Source: Lacipirellula limnantheis (GTDB taxonomy: Bacteria; Planctomycetota; Planctomycetia; Pirellulales; Lacipirellulaceae). From it: a stretch of DNA of 64,000 nucleotides. The translations under genes and the position numbers were made by a program. The stretch covers positions 1,698,856 to 1,762,855 of the forward strand of contig NZ_CP036339.1 of assembly GCF_007746075.1 (NCBI RefSeq), read 5' to 3'. Below, piece by piece: positions 53,188-61,879 of the stretch (position 1 is the first letter of the stretch; each line of letters starts with the position of its first letter). The notes beneath the pieces were generated by a model. The model saw nothing but the letters and a program-made list of their open reading frames with translations, searched no databases and was not told the origin of the DNA.

Positions 53188-55049
53188 TCCACCGTCACGC
53201 TCTTCGCCAGATTTCTCGGCTTGTCGACGTCGCAGCCGCGGAGGACGGCGATGTGATAGGCCAACAGTTGCAGCGGGATCGCGGCGACGATCGGCTGCAG
53301 GAAGTCGGCGGTCGCGGGGATCTCCAGCACGTCGTCTGCTAGTTCGGCCAAGTCCCGATCTCCCTCCTCGACGACGGCGATCACCGGCCCGCCGCGCGCC
53401 TTGATCTCCTCAACGTTCGCCACGACTTTGTCATAGACGCCGCAACGCGGCACGATAAACACGCTTGGCGTGTTCTCGTCGACGAGCGCAATCGGCCCAT
53501 GTTTCATCTCGGCCGCCGGGTAGCCCTCGGCATGAACGTAACTGATTTCTTTGAGCTTGAGGGCGCCTTCGAGCGCCGTCGGAAAGTTGTACATCCGCCC
53601 CAGGTATAGGAAGTTCTCGCAGCCGGCGTACTTCCCGGCGATGCGGCGGCATTCGGCATTCGTCGTGAGGGCACGCTCCACTAGCGACGGCAGGCGTTCA
53701 AGGTCATCGATGATCCTCAGGCCCGCTTCGTAGCTCAGGTGATGGAGCCGCCCAAAGTGCAGGGCCAAGAGCGCCATGACGACGCACTGCGACGTGTACG
53801 CCTTCGTAGACGCGACCCCAATTTCCGGGCCGGCGTGCAAGTAGATGCCGCCGTCCGCCTCGCGGGCGATCGTGCTCCCCACGACGTTGCAGATCGCCAT
53901 CGTCGGATGTCCCTTGCGCTTCATCTCCCGCAACGCGGCGAGGGTGTCAATCGTCTCGCCGCTCTGCGTAATCGCGAACAACAATGTCGTCGGCGTCAGC
54001 GGCGGATTGCGATAGCGAAGTTCGCTCGCATACTCCACTTCGACCGGCACGCGGGCGAGCGTTTCGATCATGTACTCGCCGACAAGAGCTGAATGCCAAC
54101 TCGTGCCGCAGGCCGTCAGGACGAAGCGGTCAATCGACCGCAATTGTTGCGGAGTGAGATTCAGCCCTCCAAACTTCGCGGTGGCTGCGTCTCGATCGAG
54201 TCGGCCGCGCATGGCGTTTCGCACCGTCTCGGGCTGCTCGAAGATTTCTTTGAGCATAAAGTGCGGGAAACCGCCCAGCTCGACGTCGCTCGATTCAATA
54301 TTGAGCAGCTTGACGTCGTGCTCCACGTCGCCCTGATCGCGATGGATGACGCGAATCGCGTCGGCCGAGACGACGGCCATTTCGTGATCGGCCAGGTAAA
54401 CGATCTGATCCGTGTGCCCGGCCAGCGGCGAGCCGTCGCTGGCAATGTACTTTTCGTGATCGCCCACGCCGATAACCAGCGGACTGCCGAGCCGGGCAGC
54501 CACAATCACGTCGGGCCAATCGCGAAAGACGATGGCGAGCCCATAAGTGCCTCGTAGCTGCGCCAGCGCCGCTTGAACGGCCGCAATCAGCGGTGCATAG
54601 GGATCGGCCGCGTCGTCGAACGAAGTCGGCAGCATCGCCAATTCATCCGCGATCAAATGGGCGACGACCTCGCTGTCGGTCGCGCTGCGGAACTCGTATC
54701 CCTTGCTGATCAGTCGTTCCTTAATTGGCCGGAAATTCTCGATGACTCCATTGTGGACCAGCGCCAGGACGCCGTTGCCGCCGACGTGAGGGTGAGCATT
54801 CTCGTCAGTCGCCGGACCGTGCGTCGCCCAACGCGTGTGTCCGACGCCAAGCGAACCACGGACCGATGTTCGCTTAAGCAATGCGGCAAGGTCATCGACT
54901 CGTCCCGCGCTTTTGGCGATGGTGAGGCTGCCCCGCTCGGCAGTCACGATGCCGGCGCTGTCATAGCCACGATATTCGAGCCGCCTTAGCCCGGCGATCA
55001 GGAAGTCGGCCGCCTGATCGGGCCCGATGTAGCCGACAATGCCGCACAT
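53184..55049 (-). CDS. glmS: Glucosamine-fructose-6-phosphate aminotransferase
   Basis: A 621-residue GlmS, which makes glucosamine-6-phosphate from fructose-6-phosphate and glutamine. The N-terminal glutaminase starts MCGIVGYIG with catalytic Cys1 after Met removal and has RWATHGPATDENAHPH. Two SIS domains follow: TACGTSWHSALVG, AITQSGETIDTLAALREMK, and the C-terminal HGPIALVDENTPS and KPRNLAKSVTVE ending. Full length. The leader shows no recognisable glmS ribozyme. It is divergent from kdsB across 196 bp and is followed by an overlapping glycosyltransferase. Confidence 0.97.
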   Translation of the reverse strand: MCGIVGYIGPDQAADFLIAGLRRLEYRGYDSAGIVTAERGSLTIAKSAGRVDDLAALLKRTSVRGSLGVGHTRWATHGPATDENAHPHVGGNGVLALVHNGVIENFRPIKERLISKGYEFRSATDSEVVAHLIADELAMLPTSFDDAADPYAPLIAAVQAALAQLRGTYGLAIVFRDWPDVIVAARLGSPLVIGVGDHEKYIASDGSPLAGHTDQIVYLADHEMAVVSADAIRVIHRDQGDVEHDVKLLNIESSDVELGGFPHFMLKEIFEQPETVRNAMRGRLDRDAATAKFGGLNLTPQQLRSIDRFVLTACGTSWHSALVGEYMIETLARVPVEVEYASELRYRNPPLTPTTLLFAITQSGETIDTLAALREMKRKGHPTMAICNVVGSTIAREADGGIYLHAGPEIGVASTKAYTSQCVVMALLALHFGRLHHLSYEAGLRIIDDLERLPSLVERALTTNAECRRIAGKYAGCENFLYLGRMYNFPTALEGALKLKEISYVHAEGYPAAEMKHGPIALVDENTPSVFIVPRCGVYDKVVANVEEIKARGGPVIAVVEEGDRDLAELADDVLEIPATADFLQPIVAAIPLQLLAYHIAVLRGCDVDKPRNLAKSVTVE

Positions 55050-55245
55050 GCGATGTTCCTTCCGCGAGCCATTTCGGAAACGTTGCTAGCTGGCGCCGAC
55101 GGTTAACGCTTCGGCGACTGCCAGCAAGCGTAACACGGGCCGAAAAACTCTACTACGCGAATGTCGGCTCCCGGGTTTCGCTCTTGGGCTGAGGAGAAAA
55201 ACCGGCTACTTTCCGGCGCCGATTCAAAGTTCTTGAGCGAGGCTA

Positions 55246-56019
55246 TTGTTCATGTCGCCCCTGCGTTCGCACTTCCGCCGCATTCTGGTGATCCCCGCCC
55301 GCCGTCGTTCGACGCGCCTGCCCGACAAGATGCTGCTTCGGGCCGCTGGCAAGACGGTGCTCCAACATACGTACGAAGCTGCGCTAAAGGTCAAACGGGC
55401 CGAACTGATCCTCATCGCCACGGACGACGAGGAGATTGCAGCCGAGTGCCGCCGCTTCGGCGCCCAGGCGGTCATGACCAGCCCCGACTGTCCCAGCGGC
55501 ACGGATCGCGTGGCGGAAGCCGTCGCGGGCTTCCCTGCCGCGGAGGTGATCGTCAATCTTCAGGGTGACGAGCCTGAAGCCGACGCCGCAGCCATCGACC
55601 GACTTTTCGAACTGTTGGAAGCGACTCCTACTGCAGCGATGGCCACGCTGGCGACGCCGATCCGTGATCGCCACAAGCTCGAAGACCCGTCGTGCGTCAA
55701 GGTGACGTTCGATGCGGTTGGCCGGGCGCTCTACTTCTCCCGCAGTCCGATTCCGCACGCCCGCGAGTGGGACGACAGCCTCCTCGCGACGGAGCCGGCG
55801 ACGTTCCATCAGCACATCGGCATCTACGGGTACCGCCGCTCGCTGCTCATGCAGATGCCGAAGTGGCCAGTCGGCCGACTGGAACAGATTGAAAAGTTGG
55901 AACAACTCCGCGTGCTCGAAAACGGCGAAGCAATCCTGGTCGCGGTCACCCAGCGGGCCACTAGGGGCATCGACACCCCCGAAGACTTCGCCGATTTCGT
56001 CGCCCGGCGCGCGGCCTAA
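55246..56019 (+). CDS. kdsB: CMP-KDO synthetase
   Basis: A 257-residue nucleotidyltransferase that activates KDO for lipopolysaccharide. It has VIPARRRSTRLPDKMLLRAAG, ATDDEEIAAECRRFG, MTSPDCPSGTDRVAEAV, VNLQGDEPEAD (metal-binding Asp), YFSRSPIPHAR, HIGIYGYRRSLL and LEQLEKLEQLRVLENG-like final motif (LEQIEKLEQLRVLENG). The start may be two codons in (MSPLRS). Together with glmS and the glycosyltransferase it points to envelope-sugar synthesis, and implies an outer membrane with KDO. Confidence 0.95.
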   Translation: MFMSPLRSHFRRILVIPARRRSTRLPDKMLLRAAGKTVLQHTYEAALKVKRAELILIATDDEEIAAECRRFGAQAVMTSPDCPSGTDRVAEAVAGFPAAEVIVNLQGDEPEADAAAIDRLFELLEATPTAAMATLATPIRDRHKLEDPSCVKVTFDAVGRALYFSRSPIPHAREWDDSLLATEPATFHQHIGIYGYRRSLLMQMPKWPVGRLEQIEKLEQLRVLENGEAILVAVTQRATRGIDTPEDFADFVARRAA

Positions 56020-56077
56020 ACCTGTACCCGAGCAGCCCATCGTGGCGTGCCGGCCGCCGGCGGCCTAAAATAGCCCG

Positions 56078-57103
56078 ATGCCCGGCGTAACTCCCATTGG
56101 CGAAGTCCCCCTCCCGCTGCTGATCACCGGCGTTGCGGGAGTTGCTGGCTACAACGCATTCGACTACTTCTCGCAGCGTTATCCCGGGCGCGTGGTGGGG
56201 ATCCGCCAATCCGACAATTGGAAGCTAAGTGCGCCTGGCATCGTGGCGTGCGACGCCGAGGATCGCGGCGAGCTCAGCCGCCTATTTGATCATTGGCAGT
56301 TCGGCTCGGTGCTCGATTGCGCCGGCAATTGTGCACTGCGGGCTTGCGAGTTGGATACGCGACTTGCTTGGCGCACCAATGTCGAAGGGCTGATCAACCT
56401 CACTTCGATCATCGCTGAAAGCGACGTCCGGCTCGTTCATGCATCGATTGATCTGGTGTTCGCCGGTCGCGACGGCGGCAGCTACGTTGAGGGCGATCCG
56501 ACGGACCCGGTGACGGTCTATGGTAAGACGATGGTTGCTGCCGAGCGGTTATTGTTCGATTGGCTGCCGAACTCGTGTACCGTGCGGATCTCGCTGCCAA
56601 TGGGCGTGAGTTTCAACGGCCACGCCGGAGCGATCGACTGGATTCAGTCGCGATTCAAGAAGGGGCGGCCGGCAACCCTCTACTTTGACGAAGTGCGGAC
56701 GCCCACTTACACCGATTGCTTGAACCGACTGTTCGAGCGCCTGCTTGCCAGCGATCTTACGGGGCTCTTTCATGCGGGTGGTCCGCGCCGGCTTTCGCTC
56801 TACGAGATCGCGCAAATCGTGAACCGCGTCGGCGGCTACGATCCGGCGCTGCTCATCGGTTGCCTGCGCCATGCCGCCGGCCCCATTCCGCCGCGCGCGG
56901 GCAATGTCGCCATGGATTCGTCAAAGCTGACGACGGCGTTGGGCTGCGAACTATTTAATCCTTGGCCATACGACGAAGCGCTCGTGCCGACTCACGTCGA
57001 TTGGCACCGCGAACGGGGGCCTGAGCGCGGCTCGCCGCAGTTGTTGCGTGACGTTCTCTACCATAATCCGCGGTATGCGACGGCTGAGCAGCGGTTGGCT
57101 TGA
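56078..57103 (+). CDS. RmlD-like NAD(P)-dependent sugar nucleotide reductase family protein
   Basis: A 341-residue extended short-chain dehydrogenase. The N-terminal Rossmann motif is LITGVAGVAGYNAFDYF (TGxxGxxG); VLDCAGNCALRACE, NVEGLINL and the HASIDLVFAGRDGG region match RmlD/dTDP-4-dehydrorhamnose reductases. In the catalytic YxxxK motif the sequence is YGKTM: Tyr148 is present but position 152, normally Lys, is Met. The enzyme may be inactive, or Lys150 may serve instead. It starts 58 bp after kdsB on the same strand. Confidence 0.75.
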   Translation: MPGVTPIGEVPLPLLITGVAGVAGYNAFDYFSQRYPGRVVGIRQSDNWKLSAPGIVACDAEDRGELSRLFDHWQFGSVLDCAGNCALRACELDTRLAWRTNVEGLINLTSIIAESDVRLVHASIDLVFAGRDGGSYVEGDPTDPVTVYGKTMVAAERLLFDWLPNSCTVRISLPMGVSFNGHAGAIDWIQSRFKKGRPATLYFDEVRTPTYTDCLNRLFERLLASDLTGLFHAGGPRRLSLYEIAQIVNRVGGYDPALLIGCLRHAAGPIPPRAGNVAMDSSKLTTALGCELFNPWPYDEALVPTHVDWHRERGPERGSPQLLRDVLYHNPRYATAEQRLA

Positions 57104-57169
57104 GACGCCGCGTTGACTTTTCAACTCATGCACCGCGGCATCTTGCCACGGGTCAACTCTTCAATTCGC

Positions 57170-57700
57170 TTAACGACTCCGCAGCCGCTCCCACAACAGC
57201 AGGCCGCAGATCGTTTTCGCATCCTCAATATCGCCGCGATCGACCATCTCGATCGCTTCCCTCCAGGGGACCACCAGATTGTCAATGTTCTCGCCCGCTT
57301 CGCGCGCGGGGTTGCCCGCGGTGAGTCCCTCCGCCACAAAGGCGTGCATCTGCTCGCGCAGGATCCCCGGCGACATGTAGAACGACGGCAACTCGCGCCA
57401 ACGCTCGGCCGTGTAGCCGGTCTCCTCTTGGAGCTCGCGCATCGCCATGGCAAGTGGCGTCGCCGGCGGCTCCATCGTTCCCGCGGGGAGTTCGATCAGC
57501 GTCTTGCCGACGGCCACCCGCTCATTACGAATCAGACACACGTGTTGGTCGTCCACCATTGGCACGATGACGACCGCCCCCGGGTGCAGCACGACCTGTC
57601 GCGGTCGCACGCCGCCCGTCCGGGTTGTTTGCTCGATCTCGACGACGTCGAATCGGGGAGTTTTCAGAAGCACCCGCGTTTCGGCCGCATGCGATTCCAT
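57170..57700 (-). CDS. NUDIX hydrolase (ADP-ribose pyrophosphatase-like)
   Basis: A 176-residue NUDIX protein from an ATG at 57700 (MESHAAETRVLLKTPRFDVV); the longer upstream frame is not family-like. The Nudix helix is PAGTMEPPATPLAMAMRELQ followed by EETGY; the RELQEETG part is complete, whereas the first conserved Glu is Ala. LIRNERVAVGKTLIELPAG and YMSPGILREQMHAFVA resemble ADP-ribose/ADP-sugar pyrophosphatases. Likely substrate is ADP-ribose or a related nucleoside diphosphate. Divergent from the M50-like gene across 217 bp. Confidence 0.85.
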   Translation of the reverse strand: MESHAAETRVLLKTPRFDVVEIEQTTRTGGVRPRQVVLHPGAVVIVPMVDDQHVCLIRNERVAVGKTLIELPAGTMEPPATPLAMAMRELQEETGYTAERWRELPSFYMSPGILREQMHAFVAEGLTAGNPAREAGENIDNLVVPWREAIEMVDRGDIEDAKTICGLLLWERLRSR

Positions 57701-57917
57701 CGTATTTCGTCTCCGCAGGCCAGGAAGGATGGATAAAATCGACCCCAGCCGCGCCCGAATTCGCCGCAGGTGTCCGCCAATCCCGATTGCCGCGGAAGAC
57801 ACCGCAATGCGCCAACATTGTTTGCCACGCCGCCGCCGGATTGCTAGGATAGCCTGATCGGGCCGCCGCTGTCGAACCGCGTCGCCGGTCGACGCGTCGG
57901 AGGAGGCAACAGGCAAG

Positions 57918-59015
57918 ATGAATCGCAGCGCCGCTGGTAGTTGGAGCTTTAGTCTCGGCCGTTGGCGCGGCGTCGAACTTCGTCTACACGCCCACTTTCC
58001 GCTGCTCGCGCTCGCCGTGATTTGGCTTGCGCAAGTCTCTAGCAGCGTCGCGGGAGACGTGTCCGGCGCGGATCCGTTGACGGTGCGCAACGCCCTTATT
58101 GCCCTGGCGATACTTTTTGCCAGCGTCCTGATCCACGAGGCGGTACGAGCGTTGGTGGCGCGTCGCGTTGGCGGGCGAACCAATCTGATCGTCCTCGGTC
58201 CGACGGGAGGCTGGTCTCAGCCTCACCTGCCTTCGGATCCACCGGCCCATTTGGTCACGGGCATTGCCGGCCCGCTTACCTATCTGGCGATCGTCGTCAC
58301 TGCGGCGTGCTGCCTTGCGGCCGCTGGGAAGGACAATCTGCTCCATCTCTTCTCGCCGTTTCAGCCCGTGTTCCAAGACCATGACTCGCTGGGGCTGCTC
58401 ATCGCTCAGCTGACGGTGTGGATCAACACTTGGCTGCTGCTGGTCAACCTGCTGCCCGTGCAGCCTTGCGACGGGGCCGAGATCCTCCGCAGCGTGCTGT
58501 GGCCGCTGGTGGGGCGAGCTTCCGCCTCGGCGGCCTCGGCTCACATCGCCTACGGCGCTGCCGCGGTGGCGGCGATTTTGGCGATCACGTTTCAGCACCA
58601 AGACTTCGTCCCCGGAATCGTCCCCAAGTGGTTCCCGCTCGCGGTCGTGTCGGTGTTGCTGCTGTACGGCGGCAATCGCGCGGCTCGCCAGCGCCAGTAT
58701 GACGTCGGTCTCGACATCGATCAGTGGGAGTCCGACGACGAGCAGTGGATCAGCGCCGACTGGATTGACGATGATCGTACCGCCGTGCTTGTTGAGCATC
58801 TCCACCAGAAACAGCAAGACGTTCTCGATCGGAAGCGGCGCGAACGGGAAGATCGCGAAGATGCTCGCGTCGACGACATTCTCGCCCGCATGCACGAGGT
58901 CGGCTTCGATCAGCTTAGCGACGAGGAGCAGGCGGTGCTCAAACGGGCCAGCCGACGCTATCGCCAGCGGCAGCAGCGGGTCGAGGACGTGCATGGTCGT
59001 CCCGGCGCCATTTGA
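57918..59015 (+). CDS. M50-like (site-2-protease family) membrane protein with degenerate HExxH
   Basis: A 365-residue multi-pass protein of the rhomboid-unlike, S2P-type fold: SLGRWRGVELRLHAHFPLLA at the start, ILFASVLIHEAVRALVARRV and LLPVQPCDGAEILRSVLWPL. In active members the motif is HExxH; here it is H73-E74-A-V-R77, so the second zinc ligand is Arg. The NPxDG-like motif has QPCDG, retaining the Asp. The C-terminal 100 residues are acidic then Arg/Glu-rich and cytoplasmic. It is probably a pseudo-protease or has another role. A GGAGG ribosome-binding site lies 11 bp upstream. Confidence 0.75.
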   Translation: MNRSAAGSWSFSLGRWRGVELRLHAHFPLLALAVIWLAQVSSSVAGDVSGADPLTVRNALIALAILFASVLIHEAVRALVARRVGGRTNLIVLGPTGGWSQPHLPSDPPAHLVTGIAGPLTYLAIVVTAACCLAAAGKDNLLHLFSPFQPVFQDHDSLGLLIAQLTVWINTWLLLVNLLPVQPCDGAEILRSVLWPLVGRASASAASAHIAYGAAAVAAILAITFQHQDFVPGIVPKWFPLAVVSVLLLYGGNRAARQRQYDVGLDIDQWESDDEQWISADWIDDDRTAVLVEHLHQKQQDVLDRKRREREDREDARVDDILARMHEVGFDQLSDEEQAVLKRASRRYRQRQQRVEDVHGRPGAI

Positions 59016-59150
59016 GGCACCCCTTTTCAGGCCTGGGGTCGCGTTTGCTCCACCGTTTAGCCGACGACGCGTCTGGGCGGCGCGAGTCCTGTCGCCTTGG
59101 TGCTGCGGATAGCTTGAGCCCTGACTCGACGTGCTAGCACGGAGGCTTCC

Positions 59151-59636
59151 TTGACCCGCAATGCCCACGACCGCGAGGATTTGCTGCGCGATGCGCGGGG
59201 GCTGTCGCCGCGCATGCAACTGGAAATCACGTCGCCCCCTGGCCCGCGGGAACTTTTTGCCGGCTTTCGCGGCGAGTCGCTGAGCCTGTACTTTGGCCAG
59301 GATCTCGTTTTCCACTTCAATGGCCGCGGTCAGCTGCGGCGGGCGTTTGTCGCGGACTTGTTGTTGAAGGCCGATGACGGCCGACTCGCGGCGATGCGCC
59401 GCGAGCGGACCCACGACGAAACGCGCCTCGTCAGCCAATCGATGACTGAAGTTCAGGAGCGAACGGTGCTGGCTGACTTGGAGCATCGCTTGCTGGAACT
59501 GGACGAAGCCATTGCGGCGGGCGCGTATCGGCTCGTCGGCGAAGTTCCGGCAGGCGGCGGCGCCATGAGCCGCTTGGAGGCGTGGCTGAACTCGCGCGGC
59601 CGAATCGAGCTGGCTGACTCCCCGCACGTCCGGTGA
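59151..59636 (+). CDS. Protein of unknown function (TTG start)
   Basis: A 161-residue soluble protein. The TTG at 59151 is chosen because a GGAGG Shine-Dalgarno sequence lies 5 bp upstream. It begins MTRNAHDREDLLRDARGLSP and contains LYFGQDLVFHFNGRGQLRRA, then a charged helix. The FxF..R.QLRR.F..G...K.....L phrase is a small planctomycete family seen near M50-like genes, from memory. Same strand as the M50-like gene, 135 bp downstream. Confidence 0.6.
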   Translation: MTRNAHDREDLLRDARGLSPRMQLEITSPPGPRELFAGFRGESLSLYFGQDLVFHFNGRGQLRRAFVADLLLKADDGRLAAMRRERTHDETRLVSQSMTEVQERTVLADLEHRLLELDEAIAAGAYRLVGEVPAGGGAMSRLEAWLNSRGRIELADSPHVR

Positions 59637-59948
59637 GTCGTCGGCCGGCATTACTTCGGTCCTCCATCTAAGGGGTCGTTCCAAACCTGCTTCTTCCACG
59701 CGCATGTCGAAGGGCTGGCTGCGGCGGTACTGGGCCCAATTTCTATAGGGAAGTTGGAAGAATATTTATCTCGCCGAGGCGCAGAGGAATTTGAGGGCGC
59801 GTTCAGTTCACGACGCCTGTGGATTGGCGGCGCGCGAAACTCGCGGCAAGGGGGGCGCCAACGAAAACAGGGTCCCGACGACAGTGCGTCGGAACCCTGT
59901 GTTAATCGCATCGTTGCTTGCCGCGTTCGGCGGGTCGTTTACGCGAGG
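59637..59948. other. Gene-free interval between convergent genes
   Basis: 312 bp holding the pgk terminator (59867-59900) and a CGCCGAGGCGCAGAGG repeat-like stretch near 59771. I see no gene. Confidence 0.5.
59867..59900 (-). terminator. Terminator-like hairpin after pgk
   Basis: ACAGGGT (59867-59873) pairs with ACCCTGT (59894-59900), with an inner CCGACG/CGTCGG extension. On the minus strand the stem is followed by TTTTCGTT. It lies 49 bp after the pgk stop. Confidence 0.7.
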
Positions 59949-61334
59949 CTACTTTTTTGCCGCTTCGCGCAGGGCGACCAGGTAGGGCACCGGTTCGCGG
60001 CCGAGGGCGTTCAGCACGGTGCCGCCGGCGGTGAAAGTGTGGGTGACCCAGTCGGGCTTGCCGTAGCGTTCGAGCGAGGCGCCCCCCTCGCCGCCGCCGA
60101 TGTAGACTTCGACGCCGGCGTCCTTCATTCGCTTGAGTTGCGGGATGAAGCTCTTCGTGCCGGCTTCAAACCGCGGGTCTTCAAACATACCGAAGACGCC
60201 GTTGTGGAAGGCGACGGCGCCCTTGGGGGCCGAGGCGACGAACTCGCCGATCTTTTCTTCGAATAGTTTGCTGCTCTTCGGGCCGATGTCGAACTGCTGC
60301 ATGCCCGGCTTGAGGGCGTCGACCGCCGTGCCGTCTTCGATGATCGAGTCGATGGGAACGATGAACTCGATTCCCTTGGCACGGCCGTCGGTGACCATCT
60401 TCTTAGCCTGTTCGACGCGCTCGCGGGGGATGTAGTAGGGCTTGTCGGCGTGCGAGGCTTCTTCGGCGGCGCCGATGCAAACTTCCTTGCCGTCGATTTC
60501 GCCGATCGCCTTGCGCAGGGCCATTGCCAGCGAACCGGCGGCGAAGACCTTGCGGATCGTGCCGCGGCCGATCATCGCTTCGAGGTCGTCGAGCTTGTCG
60601 ATCTTTAGTCCGCTGAAGATCACCAGCTGCGTCTGCAGGCACTTGCGCATCGGGCCGTCGAATTCGCCGGCGACGTATTCGCCGAGAGCGACGCGGTCCA
60701 TCGCGGCGGGGACGATCGTCGAACTGGCGTCGAGGCTGCCGGCGGAGAGTGCTTCGTTGACATAGGCCTTGGCGACTTTGGCGGCGAGTTCGTTGGCGAA
60801 CTTCGCCAGCGGCTCGGCCAGCTTCGCGGCGTCGGCGGGCTTCGCCTTCCAGAGGACGCGCTCAACGTCGTAGCGGCGAGTGTTCTCGAGCATCAGGACG
60901 CTACCGGACTTGGCGGCGTCGATTTTTGCTTTGACGGCGTCGGGGATTGTGCCGGTCGTCGCGTCGAACCAGTCGGTGATGAGTTCGACGGGCTGCCCTA
61001 AGATTTCGCTAAGCCGCGAAGCGACTTTTGAAAGTGATTTTTCGGGTTCACGGCCGATGTGGCCGAAGATGATTTGCTTCCAGCCGCGTTCGATGCCGTA
61101 CTTCAACGTATCGACCATTGAACGGAGGCGAATGTCCCCCTCGCCGATCGTGGCGCCAGGCTTGGCGTCGACGTCGCCGCGTACAAGGACCGGCGTACCG
61201 CTCGGCACGTCGGCGAGCGACTCCAAGCGCGGGATGGCGTCGAGGTAGTCGACTAGTTCAAGCGAGGGGTTCGCCTCGCGGCCGGCGAGAAGCGCGGTGA
61301 TGAGGGATTGGACTTTTTCAGTGGTGGTGGGCAT
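59949..61334 (-). CDS. pgk: Phosphoglycerate kinase (divergent, long)
   Basis: A 461-residue PGK, longer than the usual 390-420. Canonical elements are recognisable but altered: VLVRGDVDAKPG for VLVRVDFNVP, IIFGHIGREPEKSLSKVASR for the SHLGRP region, VNEALSAGSLDASS for the NDAFGTAHR region, VFAAGSLAMALRKAIGEIDG, and the C-terminal GGGEGGASLERYGK for GGGDS..A. The first 30 residues are an extension. Function as the glycolytic ADP/ATP transfer enzyme is likely given these conserved parts. It stands alone with its own terminator. Confidence 0.85.
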   Translation of the reverse strand: MPTTTEKVQSLITALLAGREANPSLELVDYLDAIPRLESLADVPSGTPVLVRGDVDAKPGATIGEGDIRLRSMVDTLKYGIERGWKQIIFGHIGREPEKSLSKVASRLSEILGQPVELITDWFDATTGTIPDAVKAKIDAAKSGSVLMLENTRRYDVERVLWKAKPADAAKLAEPLAKFANELAAKVAKAYVNEALSAGSLDASSTIVPAAMDRVALGEYVAGEFDGPMRKCLQTQLVIFSGLKIDKLDDLEAMIGRGTIRKVFAAGSLAMALRKAIGEIDGKEVCIGAAEEASHADKPYYIPRERVEQAKKMVTDGRAKGIEFIVPIDSIIEDGTAVDALKPGMQQFDIGPKSSKLFEEKIGEFVASAPKGAVAFHNGVFGMFEDPRFEAGTKSFIPQLKRMKDAGVEVYIGGGEGGASLERYGKPDWVTHTFTAGGTVLNALGREPVPYLVALREAAKK

Positions 61335-61363
61335 TGGTAGTGGTTCCTAGAAATTCAGTCTTG

Positions 61364-61467
61364 AACCGCCAAGGACGCCAAGAGCGCCAAGGGGGAGTTG
61401 TTTTTGGGTGGGAGGCCTAGTTTTAGTTTCAGGAGACTTAACCGCCAAGGACGCCAAGAGTGCCAAG
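61364..61467. repeat. Two copies of the AACCGCCAAGGACGCCAAG repeat
   Basis: AACCGCCAAGGACGCCAAGA plus GCGCCAAG at 61364-61391 and the same with one change at 61440-61467. This is a very common dispersed intergenic repeat in these bacteria. Together they fill much of the 141-bp gap between pgk and the broken GxxExxY gene. Confidence 0.8.
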
Positions 61468-61475
61468 TAAGCAGG

Positions 61476-61867
61476 TCAACGCGTCAGTACGATGCGTTTA
61501 ATGCCGTCCTTCATTTGTTCGACGTTGAAATTCATCAGTAAGCCCAATTGCAGGCCGATTGCTTTCAGATAGTTGAGAACTTGCGCGTAGTGGATCGGAT
61601 GAATGGCGTCAACGGCTTTTAACTCGAGGATTAACTTTCCGCCGATCAGAAAATCTGATCTCGCTTCGCCGACCAACTCACCTTTATATAAGTGAGAGCG
61701 ATCGGATGCTGGCGTTGGAACGGAGTGCCGCGTAGGCCGAGTTCAACGGCCAACGCCTGCTCGTACACTGATTCCAAAAACCCTGCGCCAAGTAGCGAGT
61801 GAACCTCAATCGCTGCGCCGATCGCCGCTTTTGCCAAGGCATCGACGGCCGGATCTGGTTCGGTCAT
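61476..61867 (-). pseudogene. GxxExxY-family protein broken by a frameshift
   Basis: The minus-strand frames 61646-61867 and 61476-61676 together encode one PD-(D/E)XK-fold GxxExxY protein: IGAAIEVHSLLGAGFLESVY, ALAVELGLRGTPFQRQHP and then, in the other frame, KGELVGEARSDFLIGGKLIL followed by ELKAVDAIHPIHYAQVLNYL. The break lies at 61683-61691, where TATATA suggests duplication of one TA pair (two extra bases). All family motifs, including GAGFLE and LELKAV, are intact otherwise, so the break is recent or a sequencing error. Confidence 0.8.
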
Positions 61868-61879
61868 TGGTAGGCAACC

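Noticed and set aside
53184-55245. Possible glmS ribozyme upstream of glmS
   Set aside because: The 196-bp leader shows no recognisable ribozyme core by eye.
57984-59705. 573-codon minus-strand open frame
   Set aside because: Antisense to the M50-like gene and its neighbour; Arg/Gln-rich low-complexity translation.
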